From assembly GCA_002794775.1 (NCBI GenBank), contig NBAY01000009.1, positions 806,001 through 870,000 on the forward strand: a DNA stretch of 64,000 nucleotides, written 5' to 3'. The DNA is from Porodaedalea pini. Its lineage: Eukaryota; Basidiomycota; Agaricomycetes; Hymenochaetales; Hymenochaetaceae. A program made the position numbers and the translations under genes. Positions 21,007-33,296 of this stretch are shown here, one piece after another. Each line of letters starts with the position of its first letter. Within the stretch, counting starts at the first letter, position 1. Below the pieces are notes generated by a model. That model saw only the letters and a program-made list of their open reading frames with translations. It was not told the origin of the DNA and searched no databases.

Positions 21007-24000
21007 TTAATTACCGGGCTTCGAGGCACGGATGAAATCAGTGAAGTATTTCCGGAAGGCTTTCGTGTCAAGGTCTCGTAATTTCGTTGCAAATTCTATT
21101 GCAATGTCGGGCGGGCAGCCTTGTGAAGGAAGGAAGACGGTGACAAAGAACTGATATCCCTCTTCGCCGCGAGCTTTTGCTATTATTTGAAGAAAGTTGG
21201 CGATCTCGTGAGACACCTATAATTCATCAATCAGTGGAGTATAGTCAAGTCTACATGGCATAAACGAACCACAAGCATTTGACCGTCTTTGATGTTGAAG
21301 GCTGGGCCGGAAGGCACTCCGATCGCCAGGGGAACAAGTCGATCGTAGATGAACGACTCAAAGCCAGGAAGAGTCTGTCCAACTTGCGCTGCATCGCCAT
21401 TCACCGGGTTCGCTTGGCCCCAAACGCTCACACAACGTCCGAGGAATGAGAAAGCTAGGCGTTGCGCGGCAGGGTCTGATACGTCTTCCGCAAGCTGAAT
21501 TATGCTCTCGAGTAGCGGGACAAATTGAGGCTTGTTGTCTAGGAAGCAAAAATGAGTTCGCCACGCGCCCAATGATCATAACCAACTCACCATCTGAAAT
21601 AAGGACTGCGTGCAATCTGTTCGACATGACGTTGTTAAGGAAAGTCAAGTAAGCTTTTTTCGTGTCCCCGTGCGTGAGCCTGTCGTCCGTCCCTGTGATA
21701 GGGCTTGCAAGTAGCTCCATAATCCGTGCATGCAGCGGCATGACAAGTTGGTTCAGTACATCGGACATTTCCAGGCCTAACCTATGCACGAGCAAGCCTA
21801 TGAAATTCATGAAGTCGACAAGCTCAGTCGGTTCGAAGTGAGAGAGGAGACTCGACATCAGTGCTGGTATGAAGTCTGTAATATGGGAGCCGGACGTCGC
21901 AACCATGCGCGCGAATGCGAAACGTGCCGCATCACGCACGGGTTTAAAGCCACTCATCGCGCCGAGCGACACTACAATCGCCTGTGTCATCTGGCGGAAT
22001 ACGGCAACCGGCGGAAGGATGTAGCTCTCGGGAATTGGTTGCGGAACTTCCGGAAAGCCCTTTGCGATGCTGCCGAGCGCCATCACAACGTGGTGCACTT
22101 TTACGATCTGCATGACATCCTGTGCACTTTTGATCGCCTGGAGATTTGCTTGTAGCTCATCGAGAAGAGGCTGTACGAAAGTCAGAAGGAGCGCGGCGGT
22201 CTCGTCGACATTTTTGAAGCAGAGAGAGACGAGGTGACCGATGACCTCGAAGAGATAGAGCTGTGAATCAAACATGCCAGGGTTGGTGACAGCTTCGGTC
22301 AAGAGGTCCTGTTCAGCAGGATTTTCTAGCTCTGGGACCTCCACTTCGATCGTCAGCAGATCCCGTATTCCGTTCAAAAGCGTGCCCACAAGCTCCACCG
22401 GAATGTCACCCCGATCCTCCTTGATAAACTTATAGAAAAGGTAGAAGATTCGGGATCGAGCAGTGGCATTCGGATGGTGAATTCCTCTATAGCGATGAAT
22501 TAATTTCAACGAATTAGTAAAGTACAAGAATGATAGAGATTCTCGCCTTGGTCCAACCATCGCTTCCAACAGAGGAATAATGCATTCCTTTCGCACCTTA
22601 AAGAAGTCGCCATATCTTGCGCACGTCTCAAAGAACTGCATCGCGACAGCATTGTTCGGGTATGCACAAATATTTGACCGCACGAGAGCCACAAGCATCT
22701 CCCCATGCACGGTCAGTGGGTACTCCGAGTAGTCAGTTGCTTTTCTGAGTTCCTTAGGAACCGCTGGTGTTTGACAGAAAGCTGCTCGTCCTTTCCCTCC
22801 AGCTGCAAATCGACCGTTTAGTTTCAATAAAAACGAGCTATCCCGACGGAGGCGGAAGAACCTACATTTGTTTATTTCTCCGAAGATGTAAATGAGATAG
22901 ACTGCGAGCTCTGCATCGTTCCATTTTAATTGTGAACCTGTCTCATACGCTGCTAACGTGTCAATGACAAAGGTTCGTACGGTATTAATAGCCATATCTT
23001 GGTCGATCACGACAATGGAGTCCAAGTGAACGCGGAGATCTCCCTGATATAGCACGTATTTAATTGCATCGTTCTATTCATTCGTGTCAAAGACACTCAC
23101 TTTTCGTAATGATTCGAATGCATGCTTGTCATCTTCGTCTATGTCATCCAGATCTTCCTCTCCATCCCATTTCATTTTTTGAAGCAGCGCGGCGAGCGTT
23201 GATCTTAAAAAGGCACGCGTGTCTTCGGTTATCTCGTGCGGAGACGAGCGCTTGACTTTTTTCAGCTTAACGTAAGACACATAAGTCAGTTCAATCATCT
23301 CTTTTGAAGGAAGGAACCACTCACTGATCCCAGAATGCTCGAGAGCAGAGGGAAAACAGTCGATGTCGTGTCATCGTAAGGATCAGCAAGGAAACGAAGC
23401 ATAGTCGGACGCAAATCGGAGAGCATAACCGATGCTTCGGCCCTAACATCGTCTGGAGCATTATTCTAGATAAATTCTCAGTCACAATGTGATTTCAAAT
23501 TCAAGTTTGTACCCACATCGTCTGATAATTTTGCGAGTTCGATTCCTAGGCCATTTAGAAGCCGACCTAAAGCTTCTCGATAAGATTCTTCCGCCTCGTC
23601 TGTATCTTCCCCTCGAGCGATTTGTTCCTGTCGTGTCTTGTCTTCTAATGCTTCTAAAACCTGTCCAAGGGCGAGCACTTTAAACAATTGGATTTTATCC
23701 CCCGGTTCCTTCAGCCCTTTCGCAACCATACGCAAAAGAGCGACAGAAGTTGCAAGCCGAATGGGCAGGGAAGGGTCAGAAAGGAGGGTGAAAAGTAGTG
23801 GAATCGTTGTAGGTGTAACAGTGAGGTTGATATCAATCCAACCTGATCCGGAGATACGCATTAATTTAAAAGCGTAAAGGGAATATATGTTGCAGACTGA
23901 CCAACATAGGAACCAAATGTCCTTACACCCCAATCAACGACTTCTGTCAGGCGCTCGATATTTCCCCCGCTCCCGCCTTTCCGTAAGCTAGACATTTGTT

Positions 24001-24719
24001 CTGCAGAATCTGCCACAATAGTCAGAACCGCTTCATTGATCCTGCTCGCGTCTCGCTCCCGTACGGCATCGCGGACTTTAGCGTCGCGATAATGACGTTG
24101 GTTTGAATGCTGGCGCGCAGCTTTAAGCATTTGATCTGCGACTTCTCCTGAGATTTCCAGGACTAGATGGAAAAGTAGCAGCGAGACGTGAGGATTGTAC
24201 CCCGATAATCCTGAGTTGGAAGGAGACTGGATAAGGGTAAAGAAGTCGGTAAAAAAGCTTGGCCACTGCTCGAGGTAGCTGCACAAGAAGAATAGAGTCA
24301 ATGTATGCGAGAATTTGTTTCGTATATCTGAGGCAAAGAGTCAAAGACGGACTTCAAGTCCGAAATCAGTGACTAGACTCACATGGTGCACCAGCCTCCG
24401 CTGAGCCCTGAGAATACTCCAATTGAATATATGCCATGAGAGATTGCCGGAGTGTTTCAAAGGCAGCTGGAGGCAGAGGATCGAAGCGACTGTCGAGGAA
24501 GTCCTCCAGAACGCGTAAGCCATAAAAGCGCACTTGAGGTTGGTGTTTTCGAGTGCCATTGGGGTTGGTGTCAACGAAGAGAGCGAGACCAATCTTCCAT
24601 GGCTCGGGCGAGTTCTTCAAGCTATTCTGGACGAACTGCAGAGCTTCCTGGTGTAGTGCTGCCTGGGTTGGATCGGAGGCGACAAGGATTGCTTGTGCAA
24701 TCTGGTCCACTTCGTCCAT
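21007..24719 (-). CDS. LOS1: Exportin-T (tRNA nuclear export receptor)
   Basis: Importin-beta superfamily receptor that exports tRNA with Ran-GTP. The N terminus MDEVDQIAQAILVASDPTQ followed by an Xpo1-like region (EQWPSFFTDFFTLIQS, a WPxFF exportin motif) and GWIDINLTVTPTTIPLLFTLL matches XPOT/Los1, where the motif continues WIDxxLI. The remainder is alpha-helical HEAT-like repeats; the largest exon spans about 21622-22862. The end reads GYQFFVTVFLPSQGCPPDIA, then LDTKAFRKYFTDFIRASK, with a stop at 21007. Total length fits the roughly 1,000-residue family. At least six introns. It is divergent from the BRO1 gene at 25258. Confidence 0.93.
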
Positions 24720-25257
24720 CGCACCGCCTGCCCTTAGTACTGTTGATCAGTAAGATCGATCGTTGGTCGTACAGACTCAAAATTAAGCGAGCCGCGGTGA
24801 CTATTGGGTCGTGTGCTGAAGCAACGGAATGAAAGGCAAGTTCGTGAAGGCGCGTCCTGAAAAGTCAGACGCGTCCTGACTCCTCACTGCTTAGCTACAA
24901 TGGTCAGTCAACTGTGGCTTTTGTCTCCTACTTTCATCCGTCAATCAATTCAGTCCTAAAGAATATACGTTCTTAGGCCCAGCAGACAGTTCAAGGCTCA
25001 CACATCGTTGCCTTTGAGATCACTGCTAAGCTCTGCAATTCAAAAGGGCGGGTTGGCACGTGCCCTGGGACGGTGACGAGCGTGCCAAAGCTCGGTGAAC
25101 AGAGGGGCTGTGAAATCATAGTCTATATTCAATCTTTTCCTTACGGACATCGTCCCCTCTCGTACGCGTACGATTAAGTCGCAAAGCTGTAGCTCCTGGC
25201 GAATCGTCTTTACGAACGAGTAATACGTGAAGCTTCGATACGTACTCGCCTTCAACA
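24720..25257. other. Divergent promoter region, exportin-T and BRO1 genes
   Basis: A 538 bp bidirectional spacer between two start codons. I see no tRNA or coding sequence and no clear TATA element. Confidence 0.5.
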
Positions 25258-28200
25258 ATGTCCAACCAGTTGTCCATACCATTCAAGAAAACATCTCCGA
25301 TACCTATTCGCCAGACAGTGCGCGATTACATACAGGAAAACCTTCCAGATACGCACCCAGAGGCATTTAAATGGGACATCGAGCGATGGGAGCAGCTGAG
25401 GAAAGAGGCGAGTGGCGAGTTGGTCCATGTATCTCGCACTCAAGCTATAATCAAGTGAGATGTTCGTGTCCCTTCTCAGATTAAAAAGAAACTTATGGGT
25501 CTAGTAAGATATTTCGCACAGCTGACGTTCATTCTAACGAAGCTGCCTGTCGACGTACGTGCTCTCTCTGTGCAGTCGCGGATCATACTTAAAATTTCGT
25601 GCCATTTGAAAAGATTGGTCTGATTATTTCATACTCTGCCGCATTTAAACCGTCTGAAACCTGGATCGACATTCCAAACATCGCATACGAGCGGGTTGCC
25701 TTGCTGTTCAATTTAGCTGCCCTATATTCACAACTGGCGCTCGCAGAAGATCGGTCACATCCGGAAGGCATAAAGCGAGCAAACGCATTCTACCAAGTGA
25801 GCTTCCGCTTGTATATTCAGGCTCTGCCACAGTGCTCACGAAGATTATCATTTAGAATGCAGCAGGAACATTATCTTGTCTTGCCTCCTCCGCGCTTCCT
25901 GCTCTGACTCAATCCTTAAACGGCAACACTCGTATTGACGAGCTATCAGAACCTTTCCTCCGTAGTCTTGAATTTCTCATGTTAGCCCAGGCCCAGGAAT
26001 GTGCATGGCAGAGGGCTGTTATGGGTAAGCTATCCATCACTTTTTACACTCTCTGCCGAGCTTATGATAAAGATCAGATCATTACAAGAACGGCATCGTT
26101 GCTAAACTGGCGGCGAAGGTAGAGACCATTTATCCATTCGAATGAGCTTTCTCTGAAAATGCCAAGGTAGCCTCATATTACCGGCTATCCGCAAGTACCG
26201 TTCGAGAATCGAAGGCAAACCGGGGTTTTCCATCGGTAAGAGTTGTTTGCATAAGGAAAGTTGCGTTTTATACTCAGGTTGGTGCAGGAGTGGCTTGCCC
26301 ACATAGACACAAAGCATTACCACTTTGAAGCTGCGGCGCAGTACCGTAAGAGTGTTGATGACCTCGAGTCAAACAAGTATGGACACGAGCTCGCCCGTTT
26401 GATCGAGGCCAAGGCAGTTGCCAAGAGAGGCTACGAAATCGCCCGCCGCGCCTATGTCTCAAGGCCCGTGGTAGACGATGTGAAGGTAAAGCATCGTTAT
26501 GGTTTGATAATACAGTCGTTCAACCCAAGCTGAACTACCCAAGTCACTCATGGACACATTAGAGAAGAATATTGTGCGCGCCGAACGCGATAATGACCTG
26601 ATTTACCACCAAGACGTTCCGCCAATCTCCGCGATTCCCGCAATCCAGGACATCTCACTAGTGCAGAGTGCCGTACCGGTAGGCTTGCAGGACCCAAAAT
26701 CTGCTCTTGGTGATGACGACGTTATATTTGGCGAGTTAGTGGGTTGGGGGGCGAAGGTCGCCGTCGGTTTGTGTTCCCCGTGCAACAACGAAGCTTCATT
26801 TGCTGATGTATGTTCTTAGAGATATATCGAGACAGAGTTCAGAACTGGTTGCAAGAAGAGGTGTTCAATCGAGTGAGAGAACTCGATAGCTTTGCAGACC
26901 GGTACGCTCTTTCATGGCTTATGCGTCCGAAAAGCAGCTGAATGACCGTATAAATACAGCATGCTACAGGAGCTGAGCCTACCCGCGTCTCTCGAAGCCC
27001 TTGACAAACCGGTGGGTCTTCCTCCTAGTCTGCTCAGGAAGGCAGAAGAAGTGAGGCTAGAAGACGGACCGACTCGCATTGACGGCTCGATCGAAAATGC
27101 AGAACACCTCTCCGAGCGCTGCAGAGAGATCCTCGATCAAGTACATCTTGCGTTCATACTTCCCTTGGAAGCCTTGTCTGACCGTACTAACGCTGCAGGC
27201 AATGGACATACTAGATCAGGAGGCTTCAGAAGACGAAGATGTCCGCAAAAATGCGACGAAGGAGGGAAGGCTATGGAATCGCTTGCCGTCGTACGAAGCT
27301 AACGTTGGACTGACGAACAAGGAGAAGCGGTATCGCCAGATGCTTGACCATGCAGCCGAGGCAGACGTAACTGTTCGTTCCAAATGGGAACAATGGGAGG
27401 AGGCAATCACGCGCTTAACTTGGGAAGAAGTATGTTCCATGAGTACCTATAATTTCTACTTAACTTTCTCAGCCTGAAGATTCATTAGAAAACCCTCGAT
27501 CACTGGGTGCCCTCATCGACGCCAGCCTCAACAAACCGGAGAAAAGATCCCGCAAATGCGCAAACGCAAATACATGCACGAGCGCTACGCGTGCATCTCG
27601 AGGCGTTGGACGATCTGCGCTCCGCTCGAGCACAACTCTCTCAGAGGGCGCGGCGTCTTGCAGATGCCGACGACATCCAGCCGCGGATCGTTCGCGAGGC
27701 TGCTGCCGTCGAACGCTGGACAGAAGTTGAACCCGCCATGTTCGAGAATACGCTCGACCAGGAGATGAACAAGTATGAGAAATTCAAGGATGGCATCGAG
27801 GAGAGTGCGGATAAACAAGTCGAATTGACCGACTTGATCAAGGTGCTTCCGATTCCTGCTTCGAGTTCGGCTGTAGCTTTCTGACTATTCGATTCTTAGA
27901 CCCGCTACGACCAATTCATCCATTCGCGTCAGGACGACCCCTCTATCAAAGAACGAGAGCATGCTCTACAATCGCTTGACCTTGCTTATCACAAATATCA
28001 CGAGATCACGCGTTACCTGGAGGAGGGTCTTAAGGTATGTTATACATTGTTTCTGTTACATTCTTCAACCTGCTCACCCTTTTCTCAGTTTTATAACGAC
28101 TTATTGAATATTTTGGCACAGTTCAGGGAAGCTTGCAAAGAGTGGGTGAGATTACGACGTGATGAGATGCGGTATGTAGTCTCTTTCTTCGAAATGCGGC

Positions 28201-28481
28201 GCCTTCTTGACGCTCAACGCCGTCTTACCAGCTCGCTATCACTGAACTTCGACGCCCTGCGCATCGATGAAGACAATCTGCCGACGCCCAAAGCCACTGC
28301 TGGGTCTTTACACCCTACGGAGAAGGCTCCATCGAAAGGAAAGGCACCGGCTCTCAACCTTCCTCCACCCGATTCTGATGAATGGGAGTCAACACCCGTG
28401 CCTGCAACTCGGCCAGCATTCAGTACTGGAATGGCAACGAGAGGGACTCCTCGTAGGACACTTGAGAAGAAGCTTGGATGA
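25258..28481 (+). CDS. RIM20: BRO1-domain protein, Rim20/PalA-like
   Basis: ESCRT-III-associated adaptor. The N terminus MSNQLSIPFKKTSPIPIRQT, then AFKWDIERWEQLRKEA, starts a BRO1 domain that continues with EKIGLIISYSAAFKPSETW, YERVALLFNLAALYSQLA (the BRO1 boomerang core), FLMLAQAQECAWQRAV and KYGHELARLIEAKAVAKRGY. After about residue 370 comes a coiled V-domain (QLSQRARRLADADDIQ, YEKFKDGIEESADKQ). The C terminus is short and ends RGTPRRTLEKKLG, without the long Pro-rich tail of yeast Bro1 or Alix. That and the N terminus favour the Rim20/PalA branch, which works in ambient-pH signalling by scaffolding cleavage of the Rim101/PacC factor. Bro1 proper is the alternative. Many short introns; stop at 28481. 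Confidence 0.88.
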
Positions 28482-29139
28482 CGTTATAAAGGGGGATCTT
28501 AATTCATCGCTCCATCTCTTGGGAATTATCCAAGCAGTTCTCGTCAAACTACAAATGTGTATAACACCACGGTTCTTTCTATGAAGTCATAAACACCAAA
28601 ATACCCCCTGAATGATCGTAAGAAGGCGTACCCATCGTTATTCACATGAAGCACTGAGCCTTCCTCATCTTCTCAATATCAGTAGTTTTGTCTTTTTTGG
28701 CGCAGACATAAGCGTCTCTGCATAATGTATAGACTGTAGTTCCAGTCGCCATTGCTGTGCTGGCGATTGCGAAATGCCAGTAGAGAGTCTGAGAAGCACG
28801 ATGCTGTTTCATGCTGTGTACATTTTTTCAGGTGAGATATAAAAGGGTTGGAATGGACCGAATAAACCTTGGAGCCTCCTACTATGAAATCCGATTTAAG
28901 GATATCCAGTGTATTTTGCTGTACAATTTTACAGTACAGGATTTTACCAATATTGAGTTCCGGAAGGTATAATGCGCCGATATTAGGCCTATCATCATCG
29001 TCTTCAGTAACTCTTTATTCTTACTTAGCTTCAAGCTTGTGCTGTCGTCACAGCTTCGACCACCATGTACAGCCATCATGATTCCAACCCCCTACTTATA
29101 AACCGCGCGCTTGATGAGGAGCTTTAGTAGAAGACCACC
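28482..29139. other. Intergenic stretch
   Basis: Flank between two co-directional genes. Only short open frames; no recognised element. Confidence 0.5.
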
Positions 29140-30251
29140 ATGGGCCGTAGACGCAGCGGGTCCTCGTCGAGCTCTAGCTCAAGTTCAAGCTCATCCGATA
29201 GCAGCTCCGGGTCAAAGCACAAGCACAAATTGAAGAAAGAGAAAAGGCACGACAAGGATAAGCACCATGTAAGTACTAGTAAGCTGATCATTGCTCGCGT
29301 TGATTTCCTAAATATGCATACATGATCCCTCGGCCGCTCAGAACTCGGGCGTACCGTCGTTTCCAGCTCCTCTTCAGCACACCAGCATACCGTCGTTTCC
29401 AGCCCCGCTTCAGCCTCACGGAATGCAGTTTCCGGAGCCGAGCGCTAGCCACGGTGAAGGACGCGCGGTCTCGCCGCAGCCGCCCGCCTATCAGCGTGCG
29501 CCGCCCTCAGGCTTCCGAATCCCACTCACGACCGACGCACCCTTCCCGCCGTCCCAGCAGTCGGGACAAGCTCCGTTTGTAAGCCCATCGCATCTGCATG
29601 TAGTCCAGTAAACACAGCTAAAATCAATACAGGTCGATGCGGACGGCATCTCGCCTGTGTACTTCGGGTGCGTGTGTCTTCATCCCTCTTGAGTGTTACT
29701 GATCACTTATTATCTTTAGATCTGCACTTTTTCCGGACTCAGTTCATCCTTGCAAAGTTGCGCCGCATCTGTCTACGCCCTGCAGAGTGCCCTACGGAGG
29801 AAGCGAATGGGAACACCGCGGTAGATATGATCTCCTTCGTGAGTCAATGATCATTCAGGCTTCTTTTAAGGGACTATACTCACGCACCTTCATAGCTTTC
29901 ACACAAGACATGGAACTGATCCCAGCATCTGGTGGGCACGTCCCGCCGGGGCGCCGTCCCGTTGAGGGCGGATACGAAGAGCACAATTCCAAGAGCCAGA
30001 AACTGTATCATGCGGTCGCAACGATCAACGGCATACGTGTTCCGGGAAAGTGTGGAGAGCATTTGGTGCGTATCACTTGTAATGAAATTATTACTCGAGA
30101 CATCTGTGCTAACACTTGTCCGGACAGTCCGGTGCAAACATCCCGTACGGCTGCTCCGAGGTTTATGCTAAGGATTATGAACTTTTGTGAGGAAACTACT
30201 TTGTCTGCCAGCGACGATGCAAGCTAATTCGTGTGTAGGGTATGGAAATAA
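29140..30251 (+). CDS. DM9/DUF3421-domain protein with Ser-rich head
   Basis: The start gives MGRRRSG followed by a long Ser run and a His/Lys-rich stretch. A middle Pro-rich segment holds two copies of PSFPAPLQ. The C-terminal part contains a DM9-type domain: DMELIPASGGHVPPGRRPVE followed by LYHAVATINGIRVPGKCGEH, NIPYGCSEVYAKDYELLVWK and stop at 30251. These W/E-x-P-x-S-G and V-x-G-K plus YGG/YGC-x-E patterns are those of DM9 repeats. In animals DM9 proteins bind mannose-type glycans; in fungi the role is unknown. The last intron (GTGAGG...GTGTAG) sits before LVWK. No signal peptide, so the product is probably intracellular. Confidence 0.8.
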
Positions 30252-30617
30252 TGAGATCCATATTCGCCGCTGTGTTTCCTTGTGCCGCAATATGTAAGGA
30301 CCGATTCTGTAGGAATACCCCATCGGGTACGGCGATTTTGTACGGTATATATGTATTTGAAGGCAGACCTACAGCCGGTCAACGAACAAACGATAGATTA
30401 ATAAGCATATTATGGAGCAGAAGGCATACAAAATACAGCAGAAGAATATAACGACAACAGCAATAAAGAATAAGGGAATGACGGCATGAACTTTATAGCG
30501 CTACAGTCGCAGAAGTGAGACAAGTCCTCCGAGCGAAGCTAGTCATAGAAGGCGAACGACAAAAGGGATAAGGGAGGGAGAAAAAGTGCCTACATAAGCG
30601 ATAACGAAAGACATGGA
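30252..30617. other. Convergent 3' flank
   Basis: Between the stop codons of the DM9 and TPR genes. No gene seen; A-rich patches could hold poly(A) signals for both. Confidence 0.5.
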
Positions 30618-32734
30618 TCATCGAGAGGCGCGCTGCACCTTACAGCGCTCCCACGTCGGATATGCATACGTTTCGATCTGAATCTCGTACGCGGCGGATC
30701 CGCCCTTGCCCTTTCTGTTCCCTTTGCCAACGACGGGCATCTCGACTTTCAGGGGATGCGTGAACAAGCGCAGCTTGTGCGTGTCTGACTCCGAGAGCGC
30801 GAACGGCAGTGGGGCAGAGCTGTGTCCTTTGGGGGAAGTCGATGATGCTGATGAGGGAAGGGTGTCTCTGCTACTGCTGCTTCCGGTATCCTTACTACTT
30901 CCGCCCTGATGCGTTTTCGAGGAGGACGAGGAAGAGCCAGCTGCCGGGGACCGTGCTCTACTTTGATGTGCTATGTCTGCTGCAGCGGATGGCATAATTG
31001 ACATGAGCTCCGCGAGCGCCTCCGCGTTCCCCGGCTGGATCTCGAGCACCGAGCGCAAGTCTGTTCATGCTGATTGTGAGCTACGCGCGAAGCATCCAAG
31101 GAGTCCGGATGATGATTCGCTCACCTTTCACGGCTTCAACCGTTCGGCCTTGCATACGGCGAGACTTGGCCCTCCGCCAGTAACCCTTTCCACTTCGATG
31201 CTGAGCGAGCGCCATATTGCAGGCCTTCTCAGCGGCTATCCAGCTGCAATGGTCAAGATCAGATATCAGGACGAGGTATAGGACGGTGATCAAACAGACT
31301 TCGAAAGCTTGAGATGTGCAGCAGCAATATTGAGCTGATAGTGAGGGAGCTCGGGCTCGATATCAAAGGCGGTGGAATACTGTTTGATTGCGGATTCGTA
31401 GTCGCAGTTACGGAAAGCTTTGTTGCCCTTGCGCGAGCTTCAGCGTTATATAACAGGATATAAAAGACAATGAAGCCCACAAGTTCTTTCGCTTTCTCTG
31501 CTTTGAAGTAGCGCCATTCCATCAACTCACCGATGGTCATCTCTGGGTCGAGGCCATCACACTCCTCAGGCTCGAGCCCGCCGAAGTCGAGATCCATCTC
31601 CCATATGTCCTCCTCCTCCTCTGTTTGCCAGCCGAAAACTCCGCTCCCTAAATAAAGCACATAAAATAGATGAAACGAAAGAGCCCGCATACAGACGTAC
31701 CTCGCCCGTCCCATTCCCTCTCCTTTCCCGAACGGATGCCGGAATCCTCTTCCTCCTCTCTGACTGTCCGTTCGCATACCTCACCGAGATGATCCGTCGA
31801 ACAGCCGCAGTCGCACCACTTCGTCGTAAGCTTCTCCCGCAAAACGACACCATAGCCGCGCACGTCGAACTCCTTGCCGACTTGCCAGAGCGTGTCGACC
31901 AGCCGATCGTAACCTATTCGCACTTTCTGTCTCCAATCATCCCATATAGGACCTATCTTATTCTTCTTATGAGCCAAATCGTCTTCAAGTAGCTCGAGAC
32001 TTTCGTCGAACGAAGGCAGGTGTGTGGGTTTTGAGAAGGAGGCTACTGGCATAGCTTCGAGAACGTCGAGGTGTGCTTTCAAGGATTGGAAATGAGGAAG
32101 GAGACGCAGCGAATGCAATCCGCGCTTCTGACATATTGGCACATTATTTGATAAGGCCTGCCTCGCCCTGCTCAGTTGTGCCGTGGGCATGGACAATTTA
32201 GTATATGCTCACAAAATGCCGCAAGGCCGTGTATGACCACAACACACTTTTCGTCGCAACTCGCTCTCCCGCCTGGCGCATGTCCATAGCGATAGCACCT
32301 CGGAAAAAGTCCTTGATCTCGTCGCAGTCTGCGTTGGCCGCGACCCAGCCAGGAGACGCTAGATCAATGCAGTCGAGCATGAGCTTCGGCAGATGGATTA
32401 GCGCGACGTTGTGCAGGCGCGTCGAGTAAAGCCTGCAGATGTCGTGTTCGTAGCGTAACAATAAAATTCGTGAGATTGCGCGCTCAAGCTCGGAGACGGC
32501 AGTAATCGTCTGGTACAGTGTCGCGCGTTCAGCTGAAGTCTACCGTGTTACGCGGAATAAACTGCTCACCGCGCTCATCGTCTGCGAGATCGAGCGGTCG
32601 AGGTGTGGATTCGGATTCCGGTGAGCATGCCCATTAAACAGTGAACCGTTCTTGTTATTCGTTGACGCGCCAGACTTGCGTGTCGGATCGCGCGCATTCA
32701 GTCGTTTCTTCGCATGCGAGTATTTTGCGGGCAT
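30618..32734 (-). CDS. TPR-repeat protein of unknown role
   Basis: The start at 32734 gives a basic N terminus (MPAKYSHAKKRLNARDPTRK) and an early intron leading to LYQTITAVSELERAISRILL. A helical middle follows (TRLHNVALIHLPKLMLDCID, VRIGYDRLVDTLWQVGKEF) with a CDCGCS cluster. Next come an acidic linker and TPR-like helices: AFRNCDYESAIKQYSTAFDI, PHYQLNIAAAHLKLS, EKACNMALAQHRSGKGYWRR and LRSVLEIQPGNAEALAEL. The tail is Ser-rich and ends YAYPTWERCKVQRASR. TPR units imply a protein-interaction role, possibly as a co-chaperone, but no diagnostic partner domain is visible. The exon joins in the middle are inferred. Confidence 0.8.
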
Positions 32735-33296
32735 TCTGGGTGATCCTGAGCAGCCAGCAGCAGAAGAGATGCCTGTTCTTGTCGTTTTACTGCGGTCGCC
32801 GTCGATATCGGAGTAGAGAGTCCACAAGGTCGAAGAGTTGATCCTGTTACAGGCTGTGTATGAACTGTGATAGAATGCCTGTGTAAGGTTCCGAACTGGT
32901 GCGCATGTAACGGTACAGTACAACACATACCACGATGCTGGGAATAGTCACCGGATACGTGTAATTTGCCGCAGGCTGTCCACCCAAGTATGGCTGTAAT
33001 CAGCGCTCTTGGGTGGAAGAGTATGAGTCGAATACCAGAGCGAAAGGGGCCTGCCTACTGACGAATATTTTGACCGTGATGAGCTTGAGAAGCGTGATCA
33101 CGGACGCGCGTGAGTGTCCGATCGCGAGTCGCGTTTCTCTTCGACCAATATCCGTGCCATGGCTCTGCAGAGCCAACTACCATAGAATCCGTCGTGGAAC
33201 CAGCTGTAATTATTCGACATACCCCTTAATTGCTTTATCATCTGCAATTCATCGCTTTCTACCTTTTCACTGCTCTCTGCCACTGCTGTAATCGTC
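32735..33296. other. Divergent promoter region
   Basis: A 562 bp spacer between the TPR gene (-) and the leucine-rich gene (+). Short open frames only. Confidence 0.5.
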
